A stretch of 64,000 bases of DNA from Caballeronia sp. TF1N1 (GCF_022878925.1 NZ_CP084627.1:310001-374000); one strand, 5' to 3'; shown: positions 36,643-46,716, counted from the stretch's first letter. The notes: generated by a model not told the origin, from the letters alone. Program-made: numbers and translations.

Positions 36643-37377
36643 TTAACCTTGCGACGAAGCGACGAACTTCACCGCCGCCACGATATTCGGATACGCGCCG
36701 CAGCGACAGATATTGCCGCTCATACGCTCGCGGATTTCATCGTCGGAGAGTTGCGCGGGTCGGAAGCGCACGTCGGCGGTGGCGGCGCTGGCATCGCCTG
36801 CACGGTATTCGTCGATGAGCGCGGTCGCCGAGCATAACTGCCCGGGCGTACAGTAGCCGCACTGAAACGCATCCTTTTCGATGAACGCGCGCTGCAACGG
36901 GCTGAGCGCATCGCCGCCGGGAGCCAAGCCTTCGACGGTCGTGATGCTCTCGCCTTCGTGCATCACGGCAAGCGTCAAACACGAGTTGATGCGTCGCCCG
37001 CCCGCGATCACCGTGCACGCGCCGCACTGGCCACGGTCGCAGCCTTTTTTCGTGCCGGTGAGGTCGGCGTATTCGCGCAGGGCGTCGAGCAAGGTCGTGC
37101 GCGCTTCGACCTGAAGCTCGTACGGATGACCGTTGATAGTCAGCTTGACCGGCATCGTAGGCGCGGAGGTGGCGGGTGGCGCGACGGCGGGCGTTGCAGC
37201 TTGCTGTTGCGCGCGCGCGGTCGACGCAAGCGGCGCGGCGGCTACGGCCGCGCTCGCTGCCGCCGATTGCAGGAAGCGCCGACGCGACGGTTTCTGGGCC
37301 GCGTCGTCGGTATCGCATGTATCGCGTGTATCGCGTGTATCGGGTGAAAGGGGTGAAGGCGTTTTGACTGGGGACAT
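36643..37377 (-). CDS. paoA: Aldehyde oxidoreductase, 2Fe-2S subunit with Tat leader (PaoA-like)
   Basis: A 244-residue 2Fe-2S protein. The Tat signal [20 protein letters not shown] lies unusually far in, near residue 32, after a repeat-rich N-terminus ([12 protein letters not shown]). Fe-S ligands are in [20 protein letters not shown] (plant-ferredoxin type), and in [11 protein letters not shown] and [13 protein letters not shown] (second cluster). GAGGAGC lies eleven bases upstream of the ATG at 37377. It is first of paoA-paoB-paoC-mocA, on one strand with short spacing. The Tat leader should carry the folded complex to the periplasm, as for PaoABC, which oxidises toxic aldehydes. Confidence 0.9.
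   Translation of the reverse strand: MSPVKTPSPLSPDTRDTRDTCDTDDAAQKPSRRRFLQSAAASAAVAAAPLASTARAQQQAATPAVAPPATSAPTMPVKLTINGHPYELQVEARTTLLDALREYADLTGTKKGCDRGQCGACTVIAGGRRINSCLTLAVMHEGESITTVEGLAPGGDALSPLQRAFIEKDAFQCGYCTPGQLCSATALIDEYRAGDASAATADVRFRPAQLSDDEIRERMSGNICRCGAYPNIVAAVKFVASSQG
37310..37345 (-). repeat. Four-copy 9-bp tandem repeat in the paoA leader
   Basis: GTATCGCAT, GTATCGCGT, GTATCGCGT and GTATCGGGT occupy 37310-37345 head to tail. On the coding strand they give the D-T-R/D-T-C/D-T repeat upstream of the Tat motif. Because the unit is nine bases, copy number can change without a frameshift. Confidence 0.9.
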
Positions 37378-37787
37378 GGCGATTGAATGCTCCTCGCTCG
37401 TTCGGTTGGGCGCGCCACGCCGTGCAGGTCTCGATGAACCACGTCCCTGAGGTCTTGAGGATGGCGCGTGATACGCGAGCCGCCTTTGTTCGATCGCTGT
37501 AAGACGACCGAACGTTCGACCATTCGCGCAAGCCAAGAGTCACAGCAAGTCCAATGCCATCGGCGGCAGACGCTGGTGCGCCCGACTACTCGCTCGTCTG
37601 AACACGGACCATGCAAGTAAATACTGCATGGCTGCGTAAATAAGCTGCGAAAACGCGTCGGCAAAGATGACGCGAACATGGCTGTTTCGCCCGGCGAGCG
37701 CCATATGGCGCACTTTGTGACGCTTCGATCATCGAGCGCGCCTCAAAATATTCGCTCGACGTCAGCCGCCATTCGCCGTGGCTCGAC
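37378..37787. other. Intergenic region between divergent paoA and TPR genes, with inverted repeat
   Basis: These 410 bases hold no convincing gene. The stretch 37600-37680 is less GC-rich and carries a seven-base perfect inverted repeat, CCATGCA (37609-37615) and TGCATGG (37625-37631), spaced by nine bases. That is a candidate operator for one or both divergent genes. No regulator gene is adjacent. Promoter elements were not clearly identified. Confidence 0.5.
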
Positions 37788-39836
37788 ATGTTTGAAACAC
37801 CTATCCAACCCATGCCATCCGATACGAATCGCTATCACGAAGCGGCTGCGTTCTATTCGAACGGACGCTACGCCGAAGCGCTGGAGACGCTCGCGCCCTT
37901 GGTCCTCGACGCCGACGCGCTCAATCTCGCCGCTGTCTGCGCCTATCGACTCGAACGTCACGACGAAGCGGAGCGCTACTGGCTGCGCGCAATCGATGCG
38001 CGTCCCGACGACGCCGGGATGCGCAACAACCTGGCGAATCTGTTCAACGAGTTGCAGCGTTATCGTGAAGCGGAAACGCTTTATCGGAACGCGCTCGCAC
38101 TTCTTCCGGACTATCCGGTCGCGCATTACAACCTCGCGAACGTGCTTGATCGGCAAGGGCGCGCGGACGAAGCCGAGGAGGGTTATCGTCGCGCGCTCGC
38201 GCTCAAACCCGATTTCGCCGAGGCTCATGCGAATCTTGCCGCGTTGCTCGCGCGCACGAACCGGTTGCCGGAGGCCGAGGCTGAGTATCGCCACGCGATC
38301 GATGCACAGCCTGCCTTTGCCGAAGCACGGAATAACCTTGGCAACGTGCTTCGGACCTTGGGTAAGCTCGGCGAGGCGCGCGCACAGTTCGAGCACGTGC
38401 TTGCCGCACGGCCCGACTGGGCGGACGCGCATCTGAACCTCGGCAACGTCTTGAAAGATGCCGGGCTCGTTGTCGATGCCGAGCATGCGTATCGGCGGGC
38501 TGTCGGCTTGCGGCCGGACTACGCGGCGGCGTACACCAATTTGGGCATCGTGCTTGGGGAACAAGGGCGGCTCGCCGAGGCGGAAGGCGCGTATCGTCAT
38601 GTCGTCGACCTTGCGCCGCAAGACGCCGATGCGCATTTCAATCTCGCCGATGCGATCTACGACGTAAGCCCTCATGGCCGTTTCGACCGCCTGCACGAAG
38701 CGCAAGCCGCGTATGAAAAAGCCTTGGCCATACGGCCGGATTTCATCGCGGCGCATTTGCATCTCGGAAACGTGTATCGCGAGGACAAAACACGTCTCGC
38801 CGATGCGGAAGCGACCTTCCGGCACGCGTTGTCGATCGATCCGGAGTGCGTCGATGCACAGATGAATCTGGCCACCTTGCTGCTCGGCACGGGCCGTTAT
38901 GAACAAGGATGGCCGCTCTTCGAGGCTCGCTACGACGAGCGCTTCGCGCAGCGCGGCGCGCTTCCGCCAGCTTTGCCGGGTCCGCGCTGGCAGGGCGAAG
39001 CGTTGACGGGCAAGACACTCATCGTGATGGCCGAGCAAGGCTTCGGCGACACCATTCAGTTCAGCCGTTACCTTCCTGTACTCAAAGTGCGTGGGCTAGA
39101 TCGTCTGACGGTGGTCTGCCCGCCGGCCTTGGTCGCGTTGATCGGCGCGATGGATTGCGTGGACGCATGCATCGCGCCGGCCGATCTGCACGCGCTACCG
39201 GCCCACGACTACAGTTGCTTCCTGATGAGCCTGCCTTTCCTCATGGGGACGACGCTCGCGACTATTCCATCGACCGTTCCTTATCTGCGAGCACCGCGCG
39301 AAAAGGTCGAGTTCTGGCGCGCTCGGTTGCCCGCGGGCACGTTGAAAGCAGGCATTGCCTGGACAGGCGAGCCGCGTCCGGGACTGCGCGACGCCTTTGC
39401 CGCTTTCAGCCGCCGCTGGCTCGCCGCGCGTCAATGCGAGCGCTTGCTGACCTTGCCCGGCGTGCACTTCGTCAGTCTTCAGAAGGGCGCGACGGCGCGC
39501 GCGGAAAGTGCCGCGCTGCCCGACGCCTGGCGTTTGTCCGACCCGATGAACGAAGTCGCCGATTTCGCCGATACCGCCGCGCTCATCGAATCGCTGGATC
39601 TCGTCATCAGCGTGGATACATCCGTGGCGCATCTCGCGGGCGCGCTTGGCAAGCCGCTGTGGATACTGCTGTGCTCGAACGCTTGCTGGCGCTGGCTCGC
39701 CGGACGCGACGACTCCCCGTGGTATCCGACCGCGCGGCTTTTCAGACAGCAAGCGCCCGGAGATTGGGACGATGTGATCGAGCGCGTCGCCGATGCGCTG
39801 ACCGTCTGGCAACGCGATACTCAGCTACGCGGATAA
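37788..39836 (+). CDS. TPR protein with GT9/ADP-heptose-type C-terminal domain
   Basis: A 682-residue soluble protein. Residues about 20-395 contain ten or eleven tetratricopeptide repeats, seen as a rhythm of AxAYxNLGxxLxxxGRxxEAxxxYRxAL (for example DYAAAYTNLGIVLGEQGRLA and AHYNLANVLDRQGRADEAEE). Residues about 410-680 resemble the C-terminal part of a GT9/heptosyltransferase-like domain: LIVMAEQGFGDTIQFSRYLP, then IESLDLVISVDTSVAHLAGA and WILLCSNACWRWLAGRDDSP. This arrangement is common in proteobacterial TPR proteins associated with flagellin or adhesin glycosylation, but the substrate cannot be inferred here. Neither candidate start has a good ribosome site. The stop overlaps the convergent DUF4148 gene by 16 bases. 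Confidence 0.85.
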   Translation: MFETPIQPMPSDTNRYHEAAAFYSNGRYAEALETLAPLVLDADALNLAAVCAYRLERHDEAERYWLRAIDARPDDAGMRNNLANLFNELQRYREAETLYRNALALLPDYPVAHYNLANVLDRQGRADEAEEGYRRALALKPDFAEAHANLAALLARTNRLPEAEAEYRHAIDAQPAFAEARNNLGNVLRTLGKLGEARAQFEHVLAARPDWADAHLNLGNVLKDAGLVVDAEHAYRRAVGLRPDYAAAYTNLGIVLGEQGRLAEAEGAYRHVVDLAPQDADAHFNLADAIYDVSPHGRFDRLHEAQAAYEKALAIRPDFIAAHLHLGNVYREDKTRLADAEATFRHALSIDPECVDAQMNLATLLLGTGRYEQGWPLFEARYDERFAQRGALPPALPGPRWQGEALTGKTLIVMAEQGFGDTIQFSRYLPVLKVRGLDRLTVVCPPALVALIGAMDCVDACIAPADLHALPAHDYSCFLMSLPFLMGTTLATIPSTVPYLRAPREKVEFWRARLPAGTLKAGIAWTGEPRPGLRDAFAAFSRRWLAARQCERLLTLPGVHFVSLQKGATARAESAALPDAWRLSDPMNEVADFADTAALIESLDLVISVDTSVAHLAGALGKPLWILLCSNACWRWLAGRDDSPWYPTARLFRQQAPGDWDDVIERVADALTVWQRDTQLRG

Positions 39837-40093
39837 CTGCCCGGTGCGCCGCGCGCCGAACGCGCCGGCCCGTATGGATCGGGATTGCCGTAGCGCGGGA
39901 TGGTGCCATCGGCGCGAGCGCGTGCAAGGTCCGCGCGGACTTCGGCGCGCGAAAGCGGCGTGTTGGCCGCCATAGTCATGGGCGTAGGCATCGGCATGGC
40001 TTGAGGTGCGGCGGCCGGGTCCATTGTCTGCGCCGATGCCGCAGCGCTCATGGCGAATGCTGCAAGGGCGGCCAAGCGGATTGCGGGTTTCAT
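39821..40093 (-). CDS. DUF4148 family exported protein
   Basis: A 90-residue protein with signal peptide MKPAIRLAALAAFAMSAAAS, probably cut after ASA near residue 21, then a Pro/Met-rich linker (DPAAAPQAMPMPTPMTM) and the DUF4148 core TPLSRAEVRADLARARADGT ending YGNPDPYG. This small family is common and expanded in Burkholderiales and has no known function; a periplasmic location is likely. The last 16 bases overlap the 3' end of the TPR gene on the other strand. Confidence 0.85.
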   Translation of the reverse strand: MKPAIRLAALAAFAMSAAASAQTMDPAAAPQAMPMPTPMTMAANTPLSRAEVRADLARARADGTIPRYGNPDPYGPARSARGAPGSYPRS

Positions 40094-40254
40094 CGTCGTT
40101 CTCCTGAGCGGTGCGAAGCGGTAAGCGAATGCCTATCTATACGCGCTTCGGCGACAAACGGATGAATAGCGATGAATAAGCGCGACGGCAACTAACCGTC
40201 TTTCGTGCTAGCGTCTGCAAAGACGGGCTTTGCGTTGCAAGGGCGCAAAAGAAA

Positions 40255-40273
40255 AAGCCGGCAGCGCCGGCTT
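40255..40273 (-). terminator. Rho-independent terminator downstream of the solute-binding protein gene
   Basis: AAGCCGGC at 40255-40262 pairs with GCCGGCTT at 40266-40273 around a three-base loop. On the minus strand it is followed by TTTTTCTTTT, a strong U tract. It lies 30 bases after the stop of the solute-binding protein gene at 40303. Confidence 0.85.
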
Positions 40274-40302
40274 CCCATGCAAGCCATGCCATTGGCAAAT
40301 GC

Positions 40303-41088
40303 TTAAAGATCCGCCGGATATGGCGCCTTCAGCCACTTCGTCGAAAGCGTGTTGAGCGTGCCGTCTTTTTTCGCCTGAACGATCGCCGCATCGACTTCCT
40401 TCAAAAGTCGGGGCTCGTCCTTGTTCAATCCGACATGATCCGGCGAACTGAACAACTGAAACTTCTGCTCGGGCTGCACGGGCGGATTACGCGCGATGAT
40501 CGTTGCGCCAACATCGTTGCCGACTACCAGCAATTGCGCTTGACCGGCCAGAAACGCGGAGATCGCGCCGTTCGGGTCTTCGAAACGCTTGATATCGGCC
40601 GTGGGCGGCGCCACCTTGCTCACGCTCAAGTCTTCGAGCGTGCCGCGCGCCACCGCTACCGACTTGCCCGCGAGATCGGCGGTCGTCTTCACCGCCAGCG
40701 ACTTCGGTCCGAACACCGCCAGATAGTACGGTGCATAAGGCCGCGAGAAATCGATCACCTTTTCGCGCTCGGGCGTCTGACCGACCGAGAGCAGCAAGTC
40801 GGCCTTGTGCGTGGCGAGATAAGCCATGCGGTTTTCGCCGGTGATCGGCACGAACTCGACTTTCGCCTTGAGCGCGCGCGCCAGGTATTCGCCCATCTCG
40901 ATGTCGTAGCCTTGCGGCTTCATGTCCGGGCCGATAGAGCCGAACGGCGGATAGTCCATGAATACGCCGATGCGCACCACGCCGTTTTTCTGGATGGTGT
41001 CGAGCGTGTCCGCATGGGCGAACGAGACGGCGAGGGCGAACGAAGCGGCGAGCAGGCCGCGCAGAAACCGCGAGAGGCGAAGCGTCAT
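40303..41088 (-). CDS. Periplasmic amino-acid-type solute-binding protein
   Basis: A 261-residue SBP_bac_3-family protein with signal peptide MTLRLSRFLRGLLAASFALA and cleavage near AHA (residue 27). The mature start reads DTLDTIQKNGVVRIGVFMDY, followed by GYDIEMGEYLARALKAKVEF and PYYLAVFGPKSLAVKTTADL, the usual order of lobe I and lobe II segments. KSVAVARGTLEDLSVSKVAP near residue 145 is the hinge region. These bind polar amino acids or similar small ions for an ABC importer. No permease or ATPase gene is adjacent, so it is an orphan receptor in this window. It ends at the terminator at 40255. Confidence 0.9.
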   Translation of the reverse strand: MTLRLSRFLRGLLAASFALAVSFAHADTLDTIQKNGVVRIGVFMDYPPFGSIGPDMKPQGYDIEMGEYLARALKAKVEFVPITGENRMAYLATHKADLLLSVGQTPEREKVIDFSRPYAPYYLAVFGPKSLAVKTTADLAGKSVAVARGTLEDLSVSKVAPPTADIKRFEDPNGAISAFLAGQAQLLVVGNDVGATIIARNPPVQPEQKFQLFSSPDHVGLNKDEPRLLKEVDAAIVQAKKDGTLNTLSTKWLKAPYPADL

Positions 41089-41208
41089 GGTGGGGATCGA
41101 AAGGTGAGGGGATCGACGCACTCTAGGCACGCCAAAATCCCCTCACAATCGAAATCTGCGCATGCCAGCCATGTCGCGTGCGCATGGCTGGCTTGTAGAG
41201 CGACTTCC

Positions 41209-42510
41209 TCAGGCTTCGCTTTCCATGATCCGGTCGATCAGCCGCGCGTTCTCTCCCGCCGAACCGATGCCCGCGTGCCGCGCCATTGGCACGAAGAAAT
41301 GCGTGGCGATAGGCAGCTTCGAGCGCGACAGCCAGTTGCTCAGATGAGTCGCGAGCCTGCGCGCCGGCGTCTTCAGTTCCTCGCGCAGCACGGCGGGCAG
41401 CTTGTCGAAGTGACGCATGTCGGTCTGATACGGCTCGGGCGCGACGCATAACGCGTTCGGGCGGCCATCGACATCGGCGGGCAGGCGTTCCAGCGCCTCG
41501 TGCAACAGCGCGACCCCGAGACCCTCGCCGCGCCACGGCTTGCGCACTTCCCACAGGCTGATATAGATCACGCGATGCGCATTGAACACTTCGCACAGCC
41601 GTTCGGGACCGAGCGCCTCGGTGGCCGCAAGCGCGAGCGACAGCATTTCGCCGGAATAGGTGTCGAGCGTATAGACGAGATCGGCGCTGCTGTGAAGCGG
41701 CGGCACCTTGACGAGTTGCAGCTTGACCGCGGCCGCGACGATATCGCTGCCCGCCTCGTGGAACACGGCAAAGGCGGTGCCAAGCCGTTCGTCGTCGACT
41801 TGCGGATACTCGTGGCGATACGTCATCGTGAAGAGAAACGGTCCGATCTTCTCGCGATACGCGAGCGGCCGGTCGACGTCGTAATCGGCGGCGCCTTCGA
41901 GGCCGTAGGGATCGTAATCGCGCTTTTCACGCCGTTCCGCCGAGGCGAGCACGGCGAGCGGTCGGCGCGATTCCGGCACGAGATCTTCTGGCAAGCCTTC
42001 CCAGTTGAGCCGCAAAAATTCGCGGCTGCCGCGATAGTGCGTCTCGAAGAGAGAGAGAATCTGTTCGCTCGCCACCGGGTCGAGAATGCGTTGCGCGCAT
42101 TCCACCGCGCGGTCGAGGAGTTGATCGGCCTCGGCGGGATCGGGCGCGAGGGCCGGTTCGTGCGCCTGCGGCATGGCCGGCAAGCCGCGCGCGATGCGGT
42201 CCCGATGCGCCAGTTCGAGCCATTCGTCGGCGGCGCGTTCGGCGATATGACCCGCCGCGATACGATAGCCTGTCAGCACGATCGACTGACCGGTCTGGCC
42301 GAGCGGGAAGACGTACTCGTCGGACATCGCTTCCTCGACCGTCACGTCGCGAAAGGTTTCGCGCAGGGCGGGCGCGTTGGCTGCCGAGTTGAAGCGATCG
42401 TGCGAGAGCACATGCGCGACGAGATCGGACGCGGCTGGGCCGGATTCGGATGCCACGCCGGGCAGTAGCTTAAGGAGTGACAAGGTGAGAGTCGTGCTCG
42501 ATGTGCTCAT
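41209..42510 (-). CDS. Hypothetical protein with GNAT-like C-terminal motif
   Basis: A 433-residue soluble protein beginning MSTSSTTLTLSLLKLLPGVA at ATG 42510; earlier in-frame starts add a basic, unlike stretch. I do not recognise the family. The N-terminal half is helical and charged. At about residue 330, IYISLWEVRKPWRGEGLGVA then LLHEALERLPADVD resembles the acyl-CoA-binding strand-helix of an N-acetyltransferase (R/Q-x-x-G-x-G/A), so a GNAT-type domain at the C-terminus is plausible. No partner genes: the upstream neighbour is divergent and the downstream neighbour is an unrelated binding protein. Confidence 0.55.
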   Translation of the reverse strand: MSTSSTTLTLSLLKLLPGVASESGPAASDLVAHVLSHDRFNSAANAPALRETFRDVTVEEAMSDEYVFPLGQTGQSIVLTGYRIAAGHIAERAADEWLELAHRDRIARGLPAMPQAHEPALAPDPAEADQLLDRAVECAQRILDPVASEQILSLFETHYRGSREFLRLNWEGLPEDLVPESRRPLAVLASAERREKRDYDPYGLEGAADYDVDRPLAYREKIGPFLFTMTYRHEYPQVDDERLGTAFAVFHEAGSDIVAAAVKLQLVKVPPLHSSADLVYTLDTYSGEMLSLALAATEALGPERLCEVFNAHRVIYISLWEVRKPWRGEGLGVALLHEALERLPADVDGRPNALCVAPEPYQTDMRHFDKLPAVLREELKTPARRLATHLSNWLSRSKLPIATHFFVPMARHAGIGSAGENARLIDRIMESEA

Positions 42511-42671
42511 GGGTGCCGCCCGTGCCTGATGGTTGCTGTGGGTTGCTGTCGGTCGCTGTCGATTGCCGCAGGTCGCAGGTCGCAGTCGCGAAGGGCTATC
42601 GTAACAAACACGGGGGCGGATCGGTGCCGGCGGTGCAGTGCGGCAAAACCGAACATTCAAGGAGTCGCTCG

Positions 42672-43094
42672 ATGAATCAGCAAACTGAAGCAATCGATGA
42701 AACCGTGACGCACGAAGGCGGCTGCGCGTGCGGCGCATTCCGGTTCCGCGCGATAGGCCGGCCGTTGCGCGTCGGCATGTGCCATTGCATGACGTGCCGG
42801 CGCGTGCACGGCTCGGCGTTCGGCTCCTACGTCATCTATCACCGCGGCAACGTGGAGTTTTCCGGCCGCACATCGACGTGGCGCAGTTCCGACGAAGGCA
42901 GGCGTCATTTCTGTCCCGAATGCGGCTCCGTGACGTACATGGAGTACGTGACGCGCGACGAAGTCGATGTGCCGCTCGGCGCGTTCGATCTGACCGGCGT
43001 TTTCGAGCCGGCCTACGAACTCTGGTGCGAGCATCGCGAGCCCTGGCTGCCTCAAGGCGTGCGCAAGGAGTACGCGCAAGAGCGAACGGGTTAG
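42672..43094 (+). CDS. GFA family zinc protein
   Basis: A 140-residue protein of the glutathione-dependent formaldehyde-activating (GFA) fold. Zinc ligands follow the family order: GGCACG (C18, C20), CHCMTC (C37, C39, C42) and FCPECGS (C81, C84). GGAG lies seven bases upstream of the ATG at 42672. The original GFA catalyses or accelerates glutathione-formaldehyde adduct formation, but most relatives, including this short type, have no demonstrated activity. It is transcribed alone. Confidence 0.9.
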   Translation: MNQQTEAIDETVTHEGGCACGAFRFRAIGRPLRVGMCHCMTCRRVHGSAFGSYVIYHRGNVEFSGRTSTWRSSDEGRRHFCPECGSVTYMEYVTRDEVDVPLGAFDLTGVFEPAYELWCEHREPWLPQGVRKEYAQERTG

Positions 43095-43387
43095 CCGTTG
43101 CCGCGACCTATTCTTGCGGTCGGCGCGCGCGGCATCATCGTTGCCGACCGAGACAAAAAGCAGCCCGAAGGCAAATAACTAACTTCGATATCGAGACACG
43201 CTTTGTCCTGCCGGAACTGCATCCTTCAATCAACGGTCCGAGCAATTGCAATCGATTGCGGAAAATAAGACGATATGCGGCGCGCACGTTTTTCAGAGCG
43301 AAAGCATCGAAAGAAACGACATGCGCCGGATGCGCCAAGCAGCAGGATCGGGCCTAAAACGAATTGCCAACGAGGAGCATCGACACC

Positions 43388-44971
43388 ATGGCAAAGCAAC
43401 CGGTAAGCGGCAGCGGCAAGAGCAACCCCGAAGACGCACAGTGCGTCGGCGCGTGCGATCCTGGCGAGCAGATCGAAGTCATCGTCATGCTGCGCCGCAA
43501 GGACGAAGCAGCGTTTGATCAGATGATGAAGCACATCGAAGCCGGCGACGCCCCGGCGCAGTCCGTGACCCGCGCGGACTTCGGAAAGCGCTTCGGCGCG
43601 TCGCAGGAAGACGTCGACAAGGTCAAGAAGTTCGCCGAGCAATACGGCCTGACGGTGGTGCGCGCCGAAGCGGAAACGCGCAGCGTCGTGCTCAAGGGCA
43701 CCATCGAGCAGTTTCAGAAGGCGTTCGACGTGAAGCTCGAACGTTTCCAGCATCACAACATGGGCGAGTATCGCGGCCAGGCGGGACCCGTTCATGTTCC
43801 CGACGAAGTGCACGAGGCCGTCACCGCCGTGCTCGGCCTCGACAGCAAGCCGCAAGCGCGTCCGCATTTCCGTTTCCGGCCGCCGTTCAAACCGGCGCGC
43901 GGCCTTACGGCATCGTCGTTTTCGCCGCTCGATCTCGCGCAACTCTATGACTTCCCGGAAGGCGACGGCGCGGGGCAATGCATCGCGATCATCGAGCTGG
44001 GCGGCGGTTACAAGACCAGCGACCTGACGGCGTACTTCTCGAAGCTCGGCGTGAAACCGCCGAAAGTGGTGTCGGTCGGCGTGGACGACGCGAAGAATGC
44101 GCCCACGGGCAATCCGAATGGTCCGGACGGCGAAGTGACGCTCGACATCGAAATCGCCGGAGCGGTCGCGCCGGGCGCGCGCATCGCGGTGTATTTCGCG
44201 CCGAATAGCGACGCAGGCTTCGTCGATGCCGTCAATCGCGCCATACACGACGACACCAACCAGCCGTCCGTGGTGTCCATCAGTTGGGGCGGACCGGAAT
44301 CCAACTGGTCGGCGCAATCCATCGGCGCGTTCAACGACGTGCTGCAAAGCGCGGCGGCGCTCGGCGTCACGGTATGCGTGGCATCGGGCGACAGCGGTTC
44401 GACCGACGGCGTCGGCGACGGCGCGGATCACGTCGATTTCCCGGCATCCAGTCCCTACGTGCTCGGCTGCGGCGGCACGAGCGTCGCGGCATCCGCGCAG
44501 AAGATCACGAAGGAAGTCGTGTGGAACGACGGCGATCAGGGCGGATCGGGTGGCGGCGGTGTGAGCGGCGTGTTCGCGCTGCCTTCGTGGCAGAAAGGGC
44601 TGAGCGTCGCGCATGCCGGCGGCAAGACGACGGCGCTCGCCAAGCGCGGCGTGCCGGATGTATCGGGCGACGCCTCGCCGCAAAGCGGCTACGAAGTGCT
44701 GATCGACGGCGAGCAGACGGTCGTCGGCGGCACGAGCGCGGTCGCGCCTTTGTGGGCCGCGCTGATCGCTCGCATCAACGCGATCAACGGTTCCCCCGCG
44801 GGCTTCATCAATCCGAAGCTGTACAAGGCGAAGGGTGCGTTCCACGACATCACGCAAGGCGATAACGGCAGTTTCGCGGCAGCGGCGGGATGGGATGCCT
44901 GCACGGGGCTCGGCAGCCCGGACGGCGCAAAGATCGCGGCGGCGCTCAAACCCGCGAAGAGCACGAGTTGA
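43388..44971 (+). CDS. S53 family serine-carboxyl peptidase (sedolisin/kumamolisin type) without signal peptide
   Basis: A 527-residue sedolisin, active at acid pH. Residues about 25-160 are the pro-kumamolisin activation domain (IEVIVMLRRKDEAAFDQMM, TRSVVLKGTIEQFQKAFDVK). The catalytic set is visible: E249 and D253 in GEVTLDIEIAGAV, D335 in VASGDSGSTD, and S450 in VVGGTSAVAPLW. The calcium site is in FHDITQGDNGSFAAAAGWDA. The start at 43388 follows GAGGAG; there is no hydrophobic leader. It sits 53 bases upstream of a serine carboxypeptidase (S10) gene, which suggests co-transcription. How it leaves the cell, if it does, is unclear. Confidence 0.93.
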   Translation: MAKQPVSGSGKSNPEDAQCVGACDPGEQIEVIVMLRRKDEAAFDQMMKHIEAGDAPAQSVTRADFGKRFGASQEDVDKVKKFAEQYGLTVVRAEAETRSVVLKGTIEQFQKAFDVKLERFQHHNMGEYRGQAGPVHVPDEVHEAVTAVLGLDSKPQARPHFRFRPPFKPARGLTASSFSPLDLAQLYDFPEGDGAGQCIAIIELGGGYKTSDLTAYFSKLGVKPPKVVSVGVDDAKNAPTGNPNGPDGEVTLDIEIAGAVAPGARIAVYFAPNSDAGFVDAVNRAIHDDTNQPSVVSISWGGPESNWSAQSIGAFNDVLQSAAALGVTVCVASGDSGSTDGVGDGADHVDFPASSPYVLGCGGTSVAASAQKITKEVVWNDGDQGGSGGGGVSGVFALPSWQKGLSVAHAGGKTTALAKRGVPDVSGDASPQSGYEVLIDGEQTVVGGTSAVAPLWAALIARINAINGSPAGFINPKLYKAKGAFHDITQGDNGSFAAAAGWDACTGLGSPDGAKIAAALKPAKSTS

Positions 44972-45024
44972 GACGGGCAGTGACAGTGAACAACAACCAC
45001 GATGACGATTCTGGAGCGTTCAAG

Positions 45025-46716
45025 ATGAACTCCGATCCACTGGCAGCAGCAGGCGCAGACAAACCCGAAGAACCGGCGCACGGCAACGCGCACGCAGCGG
45101 CGAAGAAAACGCCGAAGAGCAAGGATCAGCCGTACTTTGATCCCGTCGCCTACGGCAACGGTCCCGACGATTCCGTCGAGGCGACCGAAGCCGACGAAAA
45201 CGCCGCGATCACGCACCATAGCGTGACCGTGGGCGGCGAGAAGATCGCTTACACGGCTACGGTCGGCCACCTCGTGACAGTGGACCCGAGCAGCAGCAAG
45301 CCGGATGCGAAGATGTTCTATGTCGCCTTCACGAAGGACGGCGCAAAGGAAGAACAACGGCCGCTCACGTTCTTTTATAACGGCGGGCCGGGCTCGTCCT
45401 CGGTGTTCGTGCTGCTCGGTTCGTTCGCGCCGCGCCGCATCAAGACCGCCATGCCGAGCTTCACGCCGCCCGCGCCCTACGAGATGGAAGACAACGCGGA
45501 CAGTCTTATCGACAAGAGCGATCTGATTTTCATCAATCCCGTGGGAACGGGCTATTCCGCCGCCATCGCGCCGAACAAAAACCGCGACTTCTGGGGTGTG
45601 GATCAGGATGCGGATTCGATCAAGCAGTTCATCAAGCGCTATCTGACGAAGAACAACCGCTGGAACTCGCCCAAGTTCCTGTTTGGCGAATCGTATGGCA
45701 CGGCGCGCAGCTGCGTCCTGGCGTACCGGCTGCATGAAGATGGCGTCGATCTGAACGGCATCACCCTGCAATCGTCGATTCTCGATTATCGCCAGGCGGG
45801 TAACCCCGTCGGCGCGCTGCCTACCGCCGCGGCGGATGCGTGGTATCACAAGAAGCTCGGCGTGCATCCCACGCCGACCAACCTCTTGAACTTTGCCGAG
45901 GAAGTCGCGGAGTTTTCGCGCTCGGACTATCTCAACGCGTTGCGCAAGTTTCCGCAGACCGACGATGAAGTGGTCGAGAAGCTCTCCGAATACACGGGCA
46001 TCGACAAGGTGACGCTGCTTGCGTGGAGTCTGGATATCGCGGCTTACGACAGCCGTGGCAATTCGCTCTTTCTGACGACGCTCCTGAAGTCGAAGGGCGA
46101 ATCGCTCGGCTCGTACGACGGGCGCGTGACGGCTATTTCGACGGGCATCGCGGGCAAGATCGATCCGAACTCGGGCGGCAACGATCCGACCATGACAGCG
46201 GTGAGCGGCGTCTACACGACCATGTGGAACAGCTATCTCAACGAGCAGTTGAAGTTCACGTCCACTTCGTCATTCACGGACCTGAACGACCAGGCTTTCC
46301 TCAACTGGGACTTCAAGCATACGGACCCGACCGGCGAACAGAAGGGACTGGATTCGAAAGGCAACGTCGTGCTCTATACAGCGGGCGATCTGGCCGCCGT
46401 GATGGCGCTCAACGTGGATCTCAAGGTCTTGTCCGCGAACGGCCTATATGACTTCGTGACGCCGTTTTATCAGACCATCATCGACCTTCAGCAGATGCCG
46501 TTGATCAACAGCGTCGTCAGGCAGAATCTTTCCGCGGCGTTTTATCCATCGGGACATATGGTTTATCTCGACGGAGCATCGCGCACGCAACTGAAGGCGG
46601 ATCTCGCGAAGATGTACAACGAGGCCACGTCGAACTATGCGGCCATGACGCGCATCATCTCCTTGCAGAAGGTAACGGCGGAGAAGGCATTGTCGCCAGC
46701 GAGTACCGGTGTCTGA
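45025..46716 (+). CDS. S10 family serine carboxypeptidase without signal peptide
   Basis: A 563-residue alpha/beta-hydrolase of the serine carboxypeptidase family. The catalytic triad is readable: S223 in [13 protein letters not shown]476 in NGLYDFVTP, and H511 in [28 protein letters not shown] near residue 116 is the oxyanion-hole region, and [11 protein letters not shown] near residue 170 is a conserved substrate loop. GGAG is eight bases upstream of the ATG at 45025. The N-terminal 60 residues are Ala/Lys/Glu-rich and look disordered; no signal peptide is seen. It follows the S53 gene and may complete peptide degradation in the same compartment. Confidence 0.9.
   Translation: MNSDPLAAAGADKPEEPAHGNAHAAAKKTPKSKDQPYFDPVAYGNGPDDSVEATEADENAAITHHSVTVGGEKIAYTATVGHLVTVDPSSSKPDAKMFYVAFTKDGAKEEQRPLTFFYNGGPGSSSVFVLLGSFAPRRIKTAMPSFTPPAPYEMEDNADSLIDKSDLIFINPVGTGYSAAIAPNKNRDFWGVDQDADSIKQFIKRYLTKNNRWNSPKFLFGESYGTARSCVLAYRLHEDGVDLNGITLQSSILDYRQAGNPVGALPTAAADAWYHKKLGVHPTPTNLLNFAEEVAEFSRSDYLNALRKFPQTDDEVVEKLSEYTGIDKVTLLAWSLDIAAYDSRGNSLFLTTLLKSKGESLGSYDGRVTAISTGIAGKIDPNSGGNDPTMTAVSGVYTTMWNSYLNEQLKFTSTSSFTDLNDQAFLNWDFKHTDPTGEQKGLDSKGNVVLYTAGDLAAVMALNVDLKVLSANGLYDFVTPFYQTIIDLQQMPLINSVVRQNLSAAFYPSGHMVYLDGASRTQLKADLAKMYNEATSNYAAMTRIISLQKVTAEKALSPASTGV

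Noticed and set aside
37310..37345. Tandem repeats as a possible CRISPR
   Set aside because: Units are nine bases, contiguous and in frame inside a gene, with no spacers.
43135..43338. 67-codon minus-strand frame upstream of the S53 gene
   Set aside because: No ribosome site or family pattern; the region is better read as the promoter region of the S53 gene.
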